Shown here one piece after another: positions 33,446-46,300 of a stretch of 64,000 bases of DNA. Under the pieces are notes generated by a model. The model was given only the letters and a program-made list of their open reading frames with translations. It did not search any database and had not been told where the DNA came from. The number at the start of each line of letters is the position of its first letter. Position 1 is the first letter of the stretch. The stretch is from Gigantopelta aegis (Eukaryota; Mollusca; Gastropoda; Neomphalida; Peltospiridae). The stretch is taken from positions 32,004,553 through 32,068,552 of the forward strand of contig NC_054711.1 in NCBI RefSeq assembly GCF_016097555.1, read 5' to 3'. The position numbers and the translations under genes were made by a program.

Positions 33446-33809
33446 TTAATGTAACATTTTACAATTTACTTTGTAATGAATCCTTTTTGAATGTTTTACA
33501 TTGGTGATTGTACATATCCCTGTTTGTTATTCATTGCCTAATATATACACTTTGATATTTTGTTTTAAAAAGCTTTAATATACCTTTTTGATATTTTTCT
33601 ATGTTAGTTTTTGACAGTTGTTTGTTTTTCTTTGTTCACACGTCTGCTATAATATAACTTTTTGTTACACACCATCATAAAATGTATATATAATATATTC
33701 CTTTTTATTTATTTTTAAACAAGCTTCTTACATTTATTTTAAATGAGTTTATGTTGACTAGATGTTCAGGAATGTGATGTTTCGTAGCTGTTTTACTAGA
33801 TGCGGATTC

Positions 33810-33842
<33 letters not shown>

Positions 33843-34114
33843 ACGAGTGCGTGCCTGCGTGCGTGTGATAGATTTATACTTCACCGCCGACTCTTGTTGG
33901 CGAGTAGTTGACTCGCCCAATTCTGCTTCTGTCCAAACCTAATCCTCATTTTCCAGTGAATTCATTGCAGTTTTAACACAGTTCATATTCAAATTTATTG
34001 TGCGTTCGTTCAACTCTATTTAGTTTACTTAACACAAAAATATCAATTTCGCATGACTCGAGGTCTGCAATTCAAGCATGAAATGACCATAAACAGACGT
34101 CTCCCTCACTTAAC
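33446..34114. other. Intergenic, no gene seen
   Basis: (GT)n(GC)n at 33811-33842; otherwise AT-rich. Confidence 0.5.
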
Positions 34115-34222
34115 TTACTTAGTAACTGGTTTAACGTGTCCATATACCACTAGGGTTTCGAACACGCCTATCCCGAGTCCGGCCTCCGATAGGATCGGGG
34201 GTCTGACTCGGGACAGGGATAA
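34115..34222. repeat. Dispersed ~108-bp repeat
   Basis: CTTAGTAACTGGTTTAACGT through ACTCGGGACAGGGA. A near-identical copy lies at 48360-48468. It contains GGTTTCGAACACG, a possible tRNA box B, so it could be a SINE head, but no tail was seen. Confidence 0.7.
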
Positions 34223-34990
34223 CCTAACAAATGGGGTCAATTTTGACGCCAAAAGTATAGAAAAGGGAAAAATTGGGGTTCATAAGTTTTGGCTGCGCCC
34301 TTAAAGAAAAATATTAACATTCCTAACCTATATAAATTATTAATATAATATAATTTAGATGGGCTGGTCTAAAATGAATAATAATTTTTAATTAAACAAT
34401 ATTCATTAAGCTCATGGGAGGTTAAGAGGAAAGGGGCTGCCAATCATATTTTAAACATTGGTGTGACCAGGTGAGGGTCGGGAGGGAGTGGGGCCGGCCC
34501 TACACAAAACCTAAGGCCGAACCGCCTACGCTTGTAGCCCCAAAGAATGCCCTCACTTCTGGCATCCCATCACCCCCACCCCCCACCGTGTCCAACCGCA
34601 GTTTCTCCCTCACTAACCCACTTATCTTTCCTTTCCTATTTGAACCGACTGAAACAATCTGATTAAAATTATCTCCACTGGTTAATTACTATTACAGCTA
34701 ATTTTAATCAGATTGTGGCTGAAATAGGAGACACGTCAGTTGTGATGGTATTTGTTTTAAAGTGCCATAGCTCAAAATGTCTGTGCTGATATTCAGCCAT
34801 ATTGTATTACAGTGTGCATGGCAAAAATTGCTTCTTTTTTTTTTTTTTTTTTTTTTTAGAATAGCTCTTACAGTGTTTGTACTGTCGAAAATAAAATGTG
34901 TGGATGCGTGGCTTTTGTTATATTTTTTTTTTTTAAATAAAGATTTTTTGTTGTTCATAAGCTTTCCTGTTTTCGTGGTACGTTCCTGGG
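34223..34990. other. Intergenic, no gene seen
   Basis: Poly-T runs near 34837-34857 and 34924. Nothing else recognised. Confidence 0.5.
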
Positions 34991-35078
34991 GAAGGGGCGG
35001 GTCGTAGCCCAGTGGTAAAGCGTTCTCTTTATGCGCGGTCGGTCTAGGATCGACCCCCGTCGGTGAGCCCATTTTTAC
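34991..35078 (+). mobile_element. SINE head 1, interrupted
   Basis: GTCGTAGCCCAGTGGTAAAG and GGATCGACCCCCGTCGGTGA. It stops where the next SINE's target duplication begins. Confidence 0.8.
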
Positions 35079-35090
35079 AGACAGAAACGA

Positions 35091-35484
35091 AAGAAATAAA
35101 GAAAGAAATGTTTTATTTAACGACGCACTCAACACATTTTTATTTACGGTTATATAGCGTCAGCCATATGGTTAAGGACCACACAGATTTTGAGAGGAAA
35201 CCCGCTGTCGCCACTACATGGGCTATTCTTTCCGAGTAGCAGCAAGGGATCTTTTATTTGCGCTTCCCACAGGCAGGATAGCACAAACCATGGCCTTTGT
35301 TGAACCAGTTATGGATCACTGGTCGGTGCAAGTGGTTTACACCTACCCATTGAGCCTTGCGGAGCACTAAACGGGATTTGGAGTCGGTATCTGGATTCAA
35401 AATCCCATGCCTCGACTGGGATCCGAACCCAGTACCTACCAGCCTGTAGACCGATGGCCTAACCACGACGCCACCGAGGCCGGT
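35091..35484 (-). mobile_element. Full-length SINE, head 3 with core and tail 2
   Basis: Target duplication AGACAGAAACGA (35079-35090 and 35485-35496). On the minus strand: head 3 (GGCCTCGGTGGCGTCGTGG, GGGTTCGGATCCCAG), a linker, the shared core (GGATAGCACAAACCATGGCC region inverted) and tail 2. It lies directly after the head-1 SINE. Confidence 0.9.
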
Positions 35485-35496
35485 AGACAGAAACGA

Positions 35497-35902
35497 ATGC
35501 TATTACTTAGTTATAACTACGACATTTTACACGTCTAATACTAATAAAGGTAGACTATTTGGAAGCAAGCACAATCGTAAATTATAACAAGACTATAACA
35601 AAACAAAAACAAACAAAAAACCCACTCACTATCAAAACCCAAAATCGAAGTGAGAGCTAATCGGTCACCGATACCTACAAAACACACGGAATGTACTATT
35701 TTATTACAAACCATTTTCATTGGCCAGCTACAGAAGCGTATTAGTGCCGTTGTCTGGGTAATTAAAAATTCCTTTACGAAGCCTGTAGTTTTCCGAAAAC
35801 ACCCGAGTAAGTTTCCACCAAAATACCAAAATAAATATGGTCTCATTTCACATTTAATTTCGAGAATTTAAAGAAAATGCCGCAATATAATGCAACTAAA
35901 CT
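35497..35902. other. Intergenic, no gene seen
   Basis: No recognisable feature. Confidence 0.5.
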
Positions 35903-35910
35903 TAACATAA

Positions 35911-36231
35911 ATGAAATCGTTTATTTAACGACGCTCTCAACACATTTTATTTACGGTTATATGCATTGGGCATATGATTAAGGACCACACAGATATTGAA
36001 GGAGGAAACCCGCTGTCGCCACTTCATGGGCTACTCTTTTCGATTAGCAGCAAGGGTTCTTTTATATGCACCATCCCACAGACAGGGTAGCACATATAAC
36101 GGCCTTTGATATACCAGTCGTGGTGCACTGGCTGGAACGAGAAATAGCCCAATGGGCCCACCGATGGGGATCGATCCCAGACCGACCGCGCATCGCGCGA
36201 GCGCTTTACTACTGGGCTACGTAACATAACT
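35911..36231 (-). mobile_element. Full-length SINE, head 1 with tail 2
   Basis: Minus strand: GTAGCCCAGTAGTAAAGCGC, GGGATCGATCCCCATC, core, TTTATTTACGG tail-2 complement. Flanked by TAACATAA on both sides (35903-35910, 36232-36239). Confidence 0.9.
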
Positions 36232-36384
36232 TTCCTGTCATTCCTATATAAATAATGTCAGCATTGGTGATTAGTATATTTAGTAAAAATAATAATCAGA
36301 AGGAAAACCAAATAAAAATAATAACCAAGAACTTGATATGAAAGGACAGACCGGCAAAATACCAGGAACGTTACACTACTAATG

Positions 36385-36490
36385 GAAAAAAATGTAGCGG
36401 GTTTCCCCTCTAAAACTATATGTCAAATGTCCAATAGCCGATGATTAATAAATCAATGTGCTCTAGTGGTGTCGTTAAACAAAACAAACA
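36385..36490 (+). mobile_element. SINE tail-1 fragment
   Basis: AATGTAGCGGGTTTCCCCTC, GTCCAATAGCCGATGATTAA, GTCGTTAAACAAAACAAAC. Confidence 0.8.
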
Positions 36491-36861
36491 CATTTTTTAT
36501 CTTTGATTTTCAACTCTCTATATACAAGTGTCAACAATCTCCCTACAAGAAACTAAAGAACAAACTATATCCTTAATCAGAGGTCGAAATTGGCAAAAAT
36601 TAACTCCAGACAGGAAAGCTATAAATTATGCAGGACCGAATCAAAACCTGTCAGACCAAATGTAATCATAAGGTAGGCCTATAAATGCAAAATAATTGCC
36701 GGTCCGACGAGACGCATGAAAAAAAAGAAGATATCCCGGCCTATGATGATGTTGACCGGTCAAAAGCCGGTCGGCGCGGCAATATTTCGATCACTGACTT
36801 AATCAAAGGCCCAAAACATTGGAGCTGGGTCTGGCCCTCACACGGAGTATGCATGTCTAGC

Positions 36862-37270
36862 ATGTTTTTATGTGTTTGTGTGTCTGTATGTCTGTATGTA
36901 TGTATGTATGTATGTATGTGTGCCTGTGTGTATGCCTGTATGTGTGTGTGTATGTATATATATATGTGTGAGTGCGTGCGTGCGTGCGTGTGTATGTATG
37001 TATGTGTGTGTATGTATGTATGTGTGTGTATGTGTGTGTCTGTGTGTCTGTGTGTATGGATGGATGGATGGATGGATGCATGTATGTATGGATGCATATA
37101 TGTATGGATGCATGCATGTATGTATGTATGTATGTGTGTATGTATGTGTATATGTATGTATGTATGGATGTATGCATGTATGGATGTATGTATGGATGCA
37201 TGTGTATGTATGTGTGTATGTATGTGTGTATGGATGTATGTATGGATGCATGGATGGATGCATGCATGGG
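36862..37270. repeat. (TATG)/(TGTG)/(GATG) compound microsatellite
   Basis: About 400 bp of TGTATG, TGTGTG and GGATGGAT variants. It leaves frames open on both strands that encode only MYVCVC- or HTYIHT-like repeats. Confidence 0.92.
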
Positions 37271-37287
37271 GAAACTATCCCCTTATT

Positions 37288-37390
37288 CTCATTCCCGACG
37301 GTTATACCATTAAACTCGCTCTGGGTGGGAGCCGGTACCAGGATGCGAACTTAGTACCTACCAATCTTAAGTTTGATAACACCACCGGTG
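37288..37390 (-). mobile_element. Head-3 short-body SINE fragment
   Basis: Minus strand: TTGGTAGGTACTAAGTTCGC, CCGGCTCCCACCCAGAGCGA. Matches 47984-48266. Confidence 0.7.
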
Positions 37391-37499
37391 TTATATGTCT
37401 CAAGACCTCACCCAGCGGCAGCAAGTGTAATTGCAGTTCAAATCGGACGTAGCAAATGGCTGTTTTAGCACAATTAGTTGTGGCTTCACCTTGGAAAAA

Positions 37500-37700
37500 A
37501 GAAAGAAATGGTTAGTTTAATGATGCGCTCAACGCATTTTATTTACGGTTATATGGCATCAAACTACACAGTCAACACGTTTGTTTTGTTTGACACTAGA
37601 GCACATTGATTTACTCATCATCGGCTGTTGGATGTCAAACATATGTTCATTTTACACTCGTGGCCTACCAAAAAATATTAGGAGCAAAATATCTTTTACA
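37500..37700 (-). mobile_element. SINE tail fragments (tail 2 then tail 1)
   Basis: 37500-37575 is inverted tail 2; 37580-37700 is inverted tail 1 with a diverged core piece. Confidence 0.65.
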
Positions 37701-37720
37701 TGCACTTTTTCCACAGACAG

Positions 37721-38213
37721 GGGCGAGACGTAGCCCAGTGGTAAACCGTTCGCTTGATGCGCTGTCGGTCTAGGATCGATCCCCGTCAGTGGACCCATTG
37801 TACTATTCTGTCTGTGGGATGGTCAGGCTCGTACGCAGAAATTTATATGAGGGGTGCGTAATCGACTGCCCAAAGGGCCGAAGTTGCTGGGGGGGCGGGG
37901 GGCCGGGGGCATGCCCCTCCGAATTTGAAACGTTTCTTTGCCTCAAAATATGTCAAATATATTTTTTACACATCCACGGACGGACCTCGGCAGACTATGG
38001 GGAGGGGGGGGGGAGCGTACGCACCCTTCGCACCCCCCCCCCCCGATGGTGCATATAAAAGATCCCTTGCTGCTAATCGAAAAAAGTAGCCCATGAAGTG
38101 GCGACAGCAGGTTTCCTCTCTCAATATCTGTGTGGTCCTTAACCATATGTCTGACGCCATATAACCGAAAATAACATGTGTTGAGTGCGTCGTTAAATAA
38201 AACATTTCTTTCT
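37721..38213 (+). mobile_element. SINE, head 1 with tail 2, interrupted by a MITE
   Basis: A 15-bp duplication TTTTTCCACAGACAG flanks the whole (37706-37720, and ending 38228). The core is cut after GTCTGTGGGATGGT by the insertion at 37824-38044, then resumes GCATATAAAAGATCCC. Confidence 0.88.
37824..38044. mobile_element. MITE inserted in a SINE, 6-bp duplication
   Basis: GATGGT, single in other SINE copies, is duplicated at 37818-37823 and 38045-38050. The 221-bp insert has GCTCGTACGCAG at the left and AGCGTACGCACCC at the right, partly inverted, with several G/C runs. The undisturbed SINE gives the exact insertion boundaries. Confidence 0.82.
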
Positions 38214-38228
38214 TTTTTCCACAGACAG

Positions 38229-39727
38229 CTATTATAGATGGGGATAACGACCACGCATCAAGAGAACGCTAATACGAAAAAAAAGACAACTTTACTTTAA
38301 AGTACGACAGGGTTGGAGAAGACCCTATATTACTGTGTCTAGACCCACTCCCACCCCCGTTATTTTACACCAGGTGGCAGGTTGACCCTGTATTATTATC
38401 AGTTAATATTGTTACTGATGGTAATTAATTTAGTGTTTGCTAACCTTTTCGGTCCTGCGCGTTCAACGGAAACAACATTTGCGCTTGCGCTGCATCGGCC
38501 AATCAATAAATGATACTTTACACGGGGGATAGGGGCGAGAGGTCTCCGTTTATGCTTACATAATTGACTTTGTGTCGGCTTGACAACCAGTTTTTTTTGG
38601 CTTAAGTTTCTTGTCCGATCACCTGTCAATTTGCTGTTTGTTAATCAGGTAGGTCTGTTTTCATTTTGGAAGCCTTCTGGCGAAATATATTAACGAAACA
38701 TTCCTAGAGGTAACTTTTATTTATGAAAGTGTTTTGCTCTGGAAATTTACTGCCACAATAATGAATAAATCGGTGCTTCCAGAAAACTTATTTGCCACGG
38801 TATTTGATCATTGTTGGATACGTCGGTTCATGTTATTTATATTATTTGTCCGAATTTTATGGGACAGTAAATAATTGCAATCGATGATTTGGAAATTAAT
38901 AGGCTGGGACGATGCGGGTAATTTGCAAATGGAGGGGTGCAACCGGTGGGGACGGGTGTGGGGAGGGGGGTGTTACCCGTATTCAGCTCTCTCCCTTTCA
39001 TAATTCTGGACAAAATATTAATTTTAAGTTTCAAAAGATAAAAGAAATAAAAAGTACCTTTTGTCAAATGTATCATATCAAAAAATTACCGTTGGATATG
39101 TTTTATTTACTGTGTACGAAGGGTGCGAAAAGTGACTGTCGTCGAACTTAGTGGGTATTTGATGATACTTTATCATTGGATTCTGGAAAGCTGAATGTGG
39201 AGGGATGGGGTGGAGTGTATGGGGGGGGGGGGGGGCTGTTATGTGGGGGGCACTGATCTCCAACTCTGAAATACATTTAGATGGGGCCAGGCCCGCCATT
39301 TGACTGGTGATTTAAATATGCATTTGAGAAAGATATCCACTTGTTCCCCCCCACCCCATTATATGTATGTTTGTGGAAAGAGGGAACCTCACCCTAACCC
39401 AAAAACTAACCATACGCCTAAAACTAATTCTATATCTACATTGTAACTCTAACCCTAACCCAGAAACCAATAGGGTGATATTTTACCTTCTGAGATTTGT
39501 ATTCATTACAAAAAGAACATGCCGTAATATTAATTTGGTTTACAGTAAGCAAAATATTAACTAACAAAGAATTACACACATTTAAAAAAACAACTCTAAC
39601 TCTATTATCATTTCCAGGTAATAGAAAGTGTGGTTCTTTTTATTTCCGAATTTTTTTACATTACTCTATATATAGCTGGTATTCACAACTTGTGACACCA
39701 TATGTTTCAACTGTTTCTCAACTGAAA
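38229..39727. other. Intergenic, no gene seen
   Basis: Contains a G-run at 39219-39234 and short CTAACCC-like pieces at 39390-39460. No coding feature convinced me. Confidence 0.5.
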
Positions 39728-39739
39728 TAGTGCAACAAA

Positions 39740-40141
39740 AAGTAAAGTAAAGTTTGTTTTATTTAACGACGCCGCTAGAGCACATTGATTTTTTTAATCT
39801 TATCATCGGCTATTGGACGTCAAACATATGGTCATTCTGACACTGTTTTTAGAGGAAACCCGCTGTCGCCACATAGGCTACTCTTTTTTACGACAGGCAG
39901 CAAGGGATCTTTTATTTGCGCTTCCCACAGGCAGGATAGCACAAACCATGGCCTTTGTTGAACCAGTTATGGATCACTGGTCGGTGCAAGTGGTTTACAC
40001 CTACCCATTGAGCCTTGCGGAGCACTCACTCAGGGTTTGGAGTCGGTATCTGGATTAAAAATCCCATGCCTCGACTGGGATCCGAACCCAGTACCTACCA
40101 GCCTGTAGACCGATGGCCTGCCACGACGCCACCGAGGCCGG
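39740..40141 (-). mobile_element. Full-length SINE, head 3 with core and tail 1
   Basis: Target duplication TAGTGCAACAAA (39728-39739, 40142-40153). Almost the same as 35091-35484 in head and core, but the tail is type 1 (AACGACGCCGCTAGAGCACA inverted). Confidence 0.92.
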
Positions 40142-40398
40142 TAGTGCAACAAATGGACACACAAACCAAACCTGTATAACCTTTCGCACTCACTAAATCC
40201 CAATTGAAATACTTGCATTATTATTAACAAAATAAATCTTCCAATGACAACCTTTCAAAACTTTCCCCACTATTTTACATTTGCTAAATAGAGGGAAGCA
40301 ACTTGAGATAAATTATTGACTTAATGTGTAAGCAGCTTTCCCTGCACATTAAGAAGAAAGAGTATTGACTTAATGTATGCCCTGCACTACATTTTCAG

Positions 40399-43300
40399 GC
40401 GACAAGATGGCTTCCGGAATAGCAGAACACCACGAAGCCCTGCGTCGGCAGAACATGTTGAACCGACGTGCGTACATAACGAAACAGCTGATGGAGAAGT
40501 ACGGGGACGACTATGTGCCGGACTATCAGGTGGTGTACCCACGCAACACGTACACCGAGGAACAGCAGTCCGATCCAAAGATGACTATCAGAAAGATGGG
40601 CAGTCCACCGGGAATGTCTGATTACAAGGCACCAATCACTGACAAGTATGTAGTGATCATTAGTCGAGGGGTGGCTGGTAATTTAAAGCACTGGCCTGAT
40701 ACGTGGTCAGTCTAGGATCGATCCCCGCCGGTGGCCTCTTGGGTTATTTCTCGTTCTAACCAGTACACCACGACTGGTGTATCAAAGGCCATGGTATGTG
40801 CTATCCTGTGATCTACTCTGGGTCAGACCACTGGTTATGCCAGAGACCGGACCTAGGGTGGACATGCCTAAACCTAGTGAATGTGGGCATGGATTTCTTT
40901 TTGTTGTCGTTAAACTTTCCTGTTTTAATTTCGATAACTACGCGTTACTGGGAAAGGGGCGGGACATAGTCCAGTGGTACGGCATTCGTTTGATGTACGG
41001 TTGGTCTGGGATCGATCCCTTTCGGTGGGCCCCTTTGGCTCTTTCTCGTTCCAGGCAGTGCACCATCACTAGTATATCAAAATCAGTGGTCTGTGCTCTC
41101 CTGTGTGTGGGATAGTGCATATAAAAGATCTCTTTCTACTAATGGAAAAAGGTAGCAGGTTTTCTCTTTAAGATTCTCGTTTCAGCACCACAACTGGTAT
41201 ATCAAAGGCAGTGGTATGTGCTATGCTGTCTGTGGGATGGTGCATATAAAAGATCCCTTTTCTACTAATGGAAAATAAATCTGTGTTTTCTCTCTAAGAC
41301 TATGTCACAATTACCAAATTTTTGACATCCAATAGCCAATGATTAATAAATCAATGTGCTCTAGTGGTGTCATTAAACAAAACAAACTTCTTCCTCTCTA
41401 AAATGTAAACATTTACCAAATGTTTGACATCCAGTAGCCGGTTATAAAATAATTAGTGATGTCATTAAAGAAAACAAACTTTTATCATTAATAATATTCC
41501 AATGATTGATAACAGGGTGCAAATTTGGCAGTATTCCCCGGGTTTGAATTGCACCACGACAACAAAAGCAAGTGCCGTCATTGCCTTTCTTACTTGCCGT
41601 TATATATACGGAAAATCAGACATTGACATGTCTGGTTTGTCACAGTACCTTTCCAATATAATCCATGTTGTTTGTTTGTAAGAACTAGTAGAATTATCAT
41701 CGTTAATGATAAATAGAGGTTATTACCAGATATTCAAATGATGTAAGAATATGTGGCGCAGTGTATTTTTGAATGGAAGTGACGTCAAACTCGAATGACG
41801 TCATTTTGGATGTCCTTACATCAAAATAAAGTTATGCCTAACATTTTTTTCTTCTTCTGAACGCTGGACAGCTTTCAGTGTCAAATTGCCATTGAAATGT
41901 TTTTATTTGATGACTATGAATGCATACGTCAATCATGGAGTGTCAACCCAAGTATGTTTGCTTAAATGTCAATAAACCTAGTGCTGAGACCTCGACTAAT
42001 TTACATCTAATTTGCAAAGTTATCAAATTCTTAAAGTATGTGATCTGAAAAATATCACATACTGTGATAGCACTGAAAATGTAAGATATTATATGATAAA
42101 AGGCATTATTATATACCATTTAGTGAAATATCTTAAAATATCAGTAAAATAGGTGTTATCAGTCACTCAATGACGATAACACATTTTAGAGTGAAAATTT
42201 CACTCTAAAATGTTTTATCGTCACTGTAGAAAGTGTTATCTTCACTGTAAGAAAGCCAGAACTAATTTGCTGCTGGCATTTTAAAAATAAAGGTAAATTG
42301 GCAAAAGTTTTATAATAAATAGAAAATTTTGTGTTGTTTGTCAAATATGATTTATATCTCATGTCAAATATGATTTATATCTCATCTCGTGAAGTTTGCA
42401 ATTATATCACACTTATCGCGCAAGCGTGACTCGTGAGATATGATTGCAAACTTTACTTGATGAGATATAAATCATATTTGACAAAAAACATGAAATATTC
42501 TCTATTTCATATGGAATAAAATGTATAAGCTAGAGCCCCAGGCTTCGAGGTGAACTTATTTTTGCCTAAGAAAACTTGATAGAAAGTAAGTTGCCTTAAG
42601 GAAACATTTGCTTGGTGCGCTAGTTATTTCTTTTATTAAAGGGACATACCCTAGTTTTTAAACACTAACGCATATTTTTGACTATATAACCGTTTTTCAT
42701 AACTTAAATCATACTTTACTTAGATTTTATTGTTTAGATGATCAATTCCGTATATTCGAAGTGTTATTGGTCATTCTTATGTTTTTAATATCACAAAATG
42801 CATTTCTCATATTTTTTAAAATGCACGTGCCTCTGAGAAAACACTTATGGAGTTAAGTTTTAGTCTATTTTTAGAGAGTATTTCACCATTTCAAAGTCAC
42901 AAACTTATGATTCATTCTATTGTAACTTTATCAAAATGTGTTATAGGTTTGTAGATTAACTAAACTTAGTGTTAATTTTCACGGGTTGAAGCTAGGGTAT
43001 GTCCCTTTAACTAAACTTAGTGTTAATTTTCACGGGTTGAAGCTAGGGTATGTCCCTTTAACTAAACTTAGTGTTAATTTTCACGGGTTGAAGCTAGGGT
43101 ATGTCCCTTTAACTAAACTTAGTGTTAATTTTCACGGGTTGAAGCTAGGGTATGTCCCTTTAACTAAACTTAGTGTTAATTTTCACGGGTTGAAGCTAGG
43201 GTATGTCCCTTTAAATCGAGGGCAACACTTGCTGTGCTCCCCAAAATTAATATTTGACCTCAGGATTCTGTGCTTCTGTGAATCTCAAAATATCTTGATA

Positions 43301-46300
43301 TTAAATAATTTTGAATCCTAAAAAAAAAAATAATACAATTCCTAGATTATAATCGAAATAGATTGGTTGGGCTCTGCCAGTCAGGGAACATTTTGGTTTC
43401 AAATTGTTTTGATAGTTAGTGATATTATTAGTCCTCTACCGGTCCAACCAGAAGGGACTATAGGTTTCATGTCCGTCCGCCTGTCTGTTTTCCGTCTGTT
43501 TTTTTTTTATATATTGTTTTTAGAATGCCTTGAGATATTGAGCTATAATTTTGTTTATAGCTTTATCATGTATTGTTACAGATCAAGTTTGGCTTTCATG
43601 GTGATTTAACCATTTTTCACAGTTATGGCCCTTGAACTTAGGAGATATAAAAATTTGTTTTCCAGAAAGCCTTTAGCTATTGAGCTGATAATTTGTGTAG
43701 TGGGGCTACCATAATCTAGCCCGACATTGGATATCACTAGCCATGGGAGTGGGGCTACCATAATCTAGCCCGACATTGGATATCACTAGCCATGGGTAGT
43801 GGGGCTACCATAATCCAGCCCGACATTGGATATCACTAGCCATGGGAGTGGGGCTACCATAATCTAGCCCGACATTGGATATCACTAGCCATGGGAGTGG
43901 GGCTACCATAATCTAGCCCGACATTGGATATCACTAGCCATGGGAGTGGGGCTACCATAATCTAGCCCGACATTGGATATCACTAGCCATGGGTAGTGGG
44001 GCTACCATAATCTAGCCCGACATTGGATATCACTAGCCATGGGAGTGGGGCTACCATAATCTAGCCCGACATTGGATATCACTAGCCATGGGAGTGGGGC
44101 TACCATAATCTAGCCCGACATTGGATATCGCTAGCCATGGGAGTGGGGCTACCATAATCTAGCCCGACATTGGATATCGCTAGCCATGGGAGTGGGGGCT
44201 ACCATAATCTAGCCCGACATTGGATATCACTAGCCATGGGAGTGGGGCTACCATAATCTAGCCCGACATTGGATATCACTAGCCATGGGTAGTGGGGCTA
44301 CCATAATCCAGCCCGACATTGGATATCACTAGCCATGGGAGTGGGGCTACCATAATCTAGCCCGACATTGGATATCACTAGCCATGGGAGTGGGGCTACC
44401 ATAATCTAGCCCGACATTGGATATCACTAGCCATGGGAGTGGGGCTACCATAATCTAGCCCGACATTGGATATCACTAGCCATGGGTAGTGGGGCTACCA
44501 TAATCTAGCCCGACATTGGATATCACTAGCCATGGGAGTGGGGCTACCATAATCTAGCCCGACATTGGATATCACTAGCCATGGGAGTGGGGCTACCATA
44601 ATCTAGCCCGACATTGGATATCACTAGCCATGGGAGTGGGGCTACCATAATCTAGCCCGACATTGGATATCACTAGCCATGGGAGTGGGGCTACCATAAT
44701 CTAGCCCGACATTGGATATCACTAGCCATGGGAGTGGGGGCTACCATAATCTAGCCCGACATTGGATATCACTAGCCATGGGAGTGGGGCTACCATAATC
44801 TAGCCCAACATTGGATATCACTAGCCATGGGAGTGGGGCTACCATAATCTAGCCCGACATTGAATAACACTAGCCATGGGAGTGGGGCTACCATAATCCA
44901 GCCCAACATTGAATATCACTAGCCATGGGTAGTGGGGCTACCATAATCTAGAAACCCTGGATCGATTGCTCTCAATTGACTCCTTGACCCCTCATCCCAA
45001 CCTGTTCCCCCATGACTGATATACTAAATGTTGAACATCTGATAGCCGATTTTAATTAATCAATTGGCTCTAGTGATATTGTTAAACAAAACAAACTTTA
45101 GAACTTGCTGGTTTGATTCTGCCCCCCCCCCAAAAAATTTACAGCACTGATTTCGACTGAACCAAGTGTTTGTGTTACATTAATGGCTTTAAGTGATTAA
45201 TATCACTTCATAACTACAGGAAGACGCTAATCCACTACACAGAGACAACAAAATATCATGCCACACTCAAAGGGATCGGTTTTGTTATCATCCAAAGTGT
45301 TCTTTTTGCTGTGGGATTTATTGCCAATAAGCTAACAAAAAAGAGATCAAACTCACGAAATGATTATTGAGCCGTGCTGTTCTTGTGTACAGGTGATCGA
45401 GATTGTATTGGCACCACTCGGTGTTCTGTGGCGGGAATGAGACTGGCACAATAGACTGGTGCTGGTGTTGTATGTATTGATTAACTGTTACAGTTATCGA
45501 GGCCTGCCACACAACGAGACAGTCGGTTGAGGATTAATGGCATGTATTACTACAGCTACTAAAATAAGTCGGTGGAGCGTGTCTGGGGTTAAACGTTTTT
45601 AATACAGACACTTGCTTATTGACGTAAAAGTCTCCTGTTGAGCACTGCGTTGGGAGCACACTTGGTGATAGACCTTTTGTAAAGATGTTAATTTATTGCA
45701 TGATAAGGGTGCAGCAATACGTTCAAAACTATATTGCGGTAGAGTGAACTCTTATTGCAATATAATTTATATTTAATATTTATGAACATTTCTTTGTCAA
45801 ATGAAGGCAGAAGGAATAAACATTTGAATAAAGTAAACTTTGTTGTATTTATTGCATGATGTGGGTGCAACAATACATTCAAAACTATATTGCAGTAGAG
45901 TGAACTCTTATTGCAATATAATTTATATTTAATATTTATGAACATTTCTTTGTCAAATGAAGGCAGAAGGAATAAACATTTGAATAGAGTAAACTTTGTT
46001 TATTAGTAACAGTTGACAATGCTAAACCGTTTAAGAAAATGGATAATATCTATGTAAGAAGATGGTCTTGAACAGTGATAGAAATAAGTAGAATTTTCAC
46101 TAGTCCACTGGACAAATACATCTAGAAATCTACTTGTCTGCCAATATTTTCACTAGTCCACCGGACAAATACATCTAGAAGTCTACTTGTCTGCCAATAT
46201 TTCCACTTGTCCACCGGACAAATACATCTAGAAATCTACTTGTCCGCCAATATTTTCACTAGTCCACCGGACAAATACATCTAGAAGTCTACTTGTCTGC

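Noticed and set aside
36685-37452. 255-codon open frame with MYVCVC repeats
   Set aside because: Most of it is the TATG/TGTG microsatellite and the ends run into SINE fragments.
41780-41803. Two CREB/ATF-like TGACGTCA sites as an enhancer
   Set aside because: Deep in an intron, and similar palindromes at 49167 suggest a repeat origin. There is no independent support.
42986-43321. 111-codon frame with repeated LGYVPLTKLSVNFHG
   Set aside because: It translates the 51-bp MITE-end array; the period is a multiple of three by chance.
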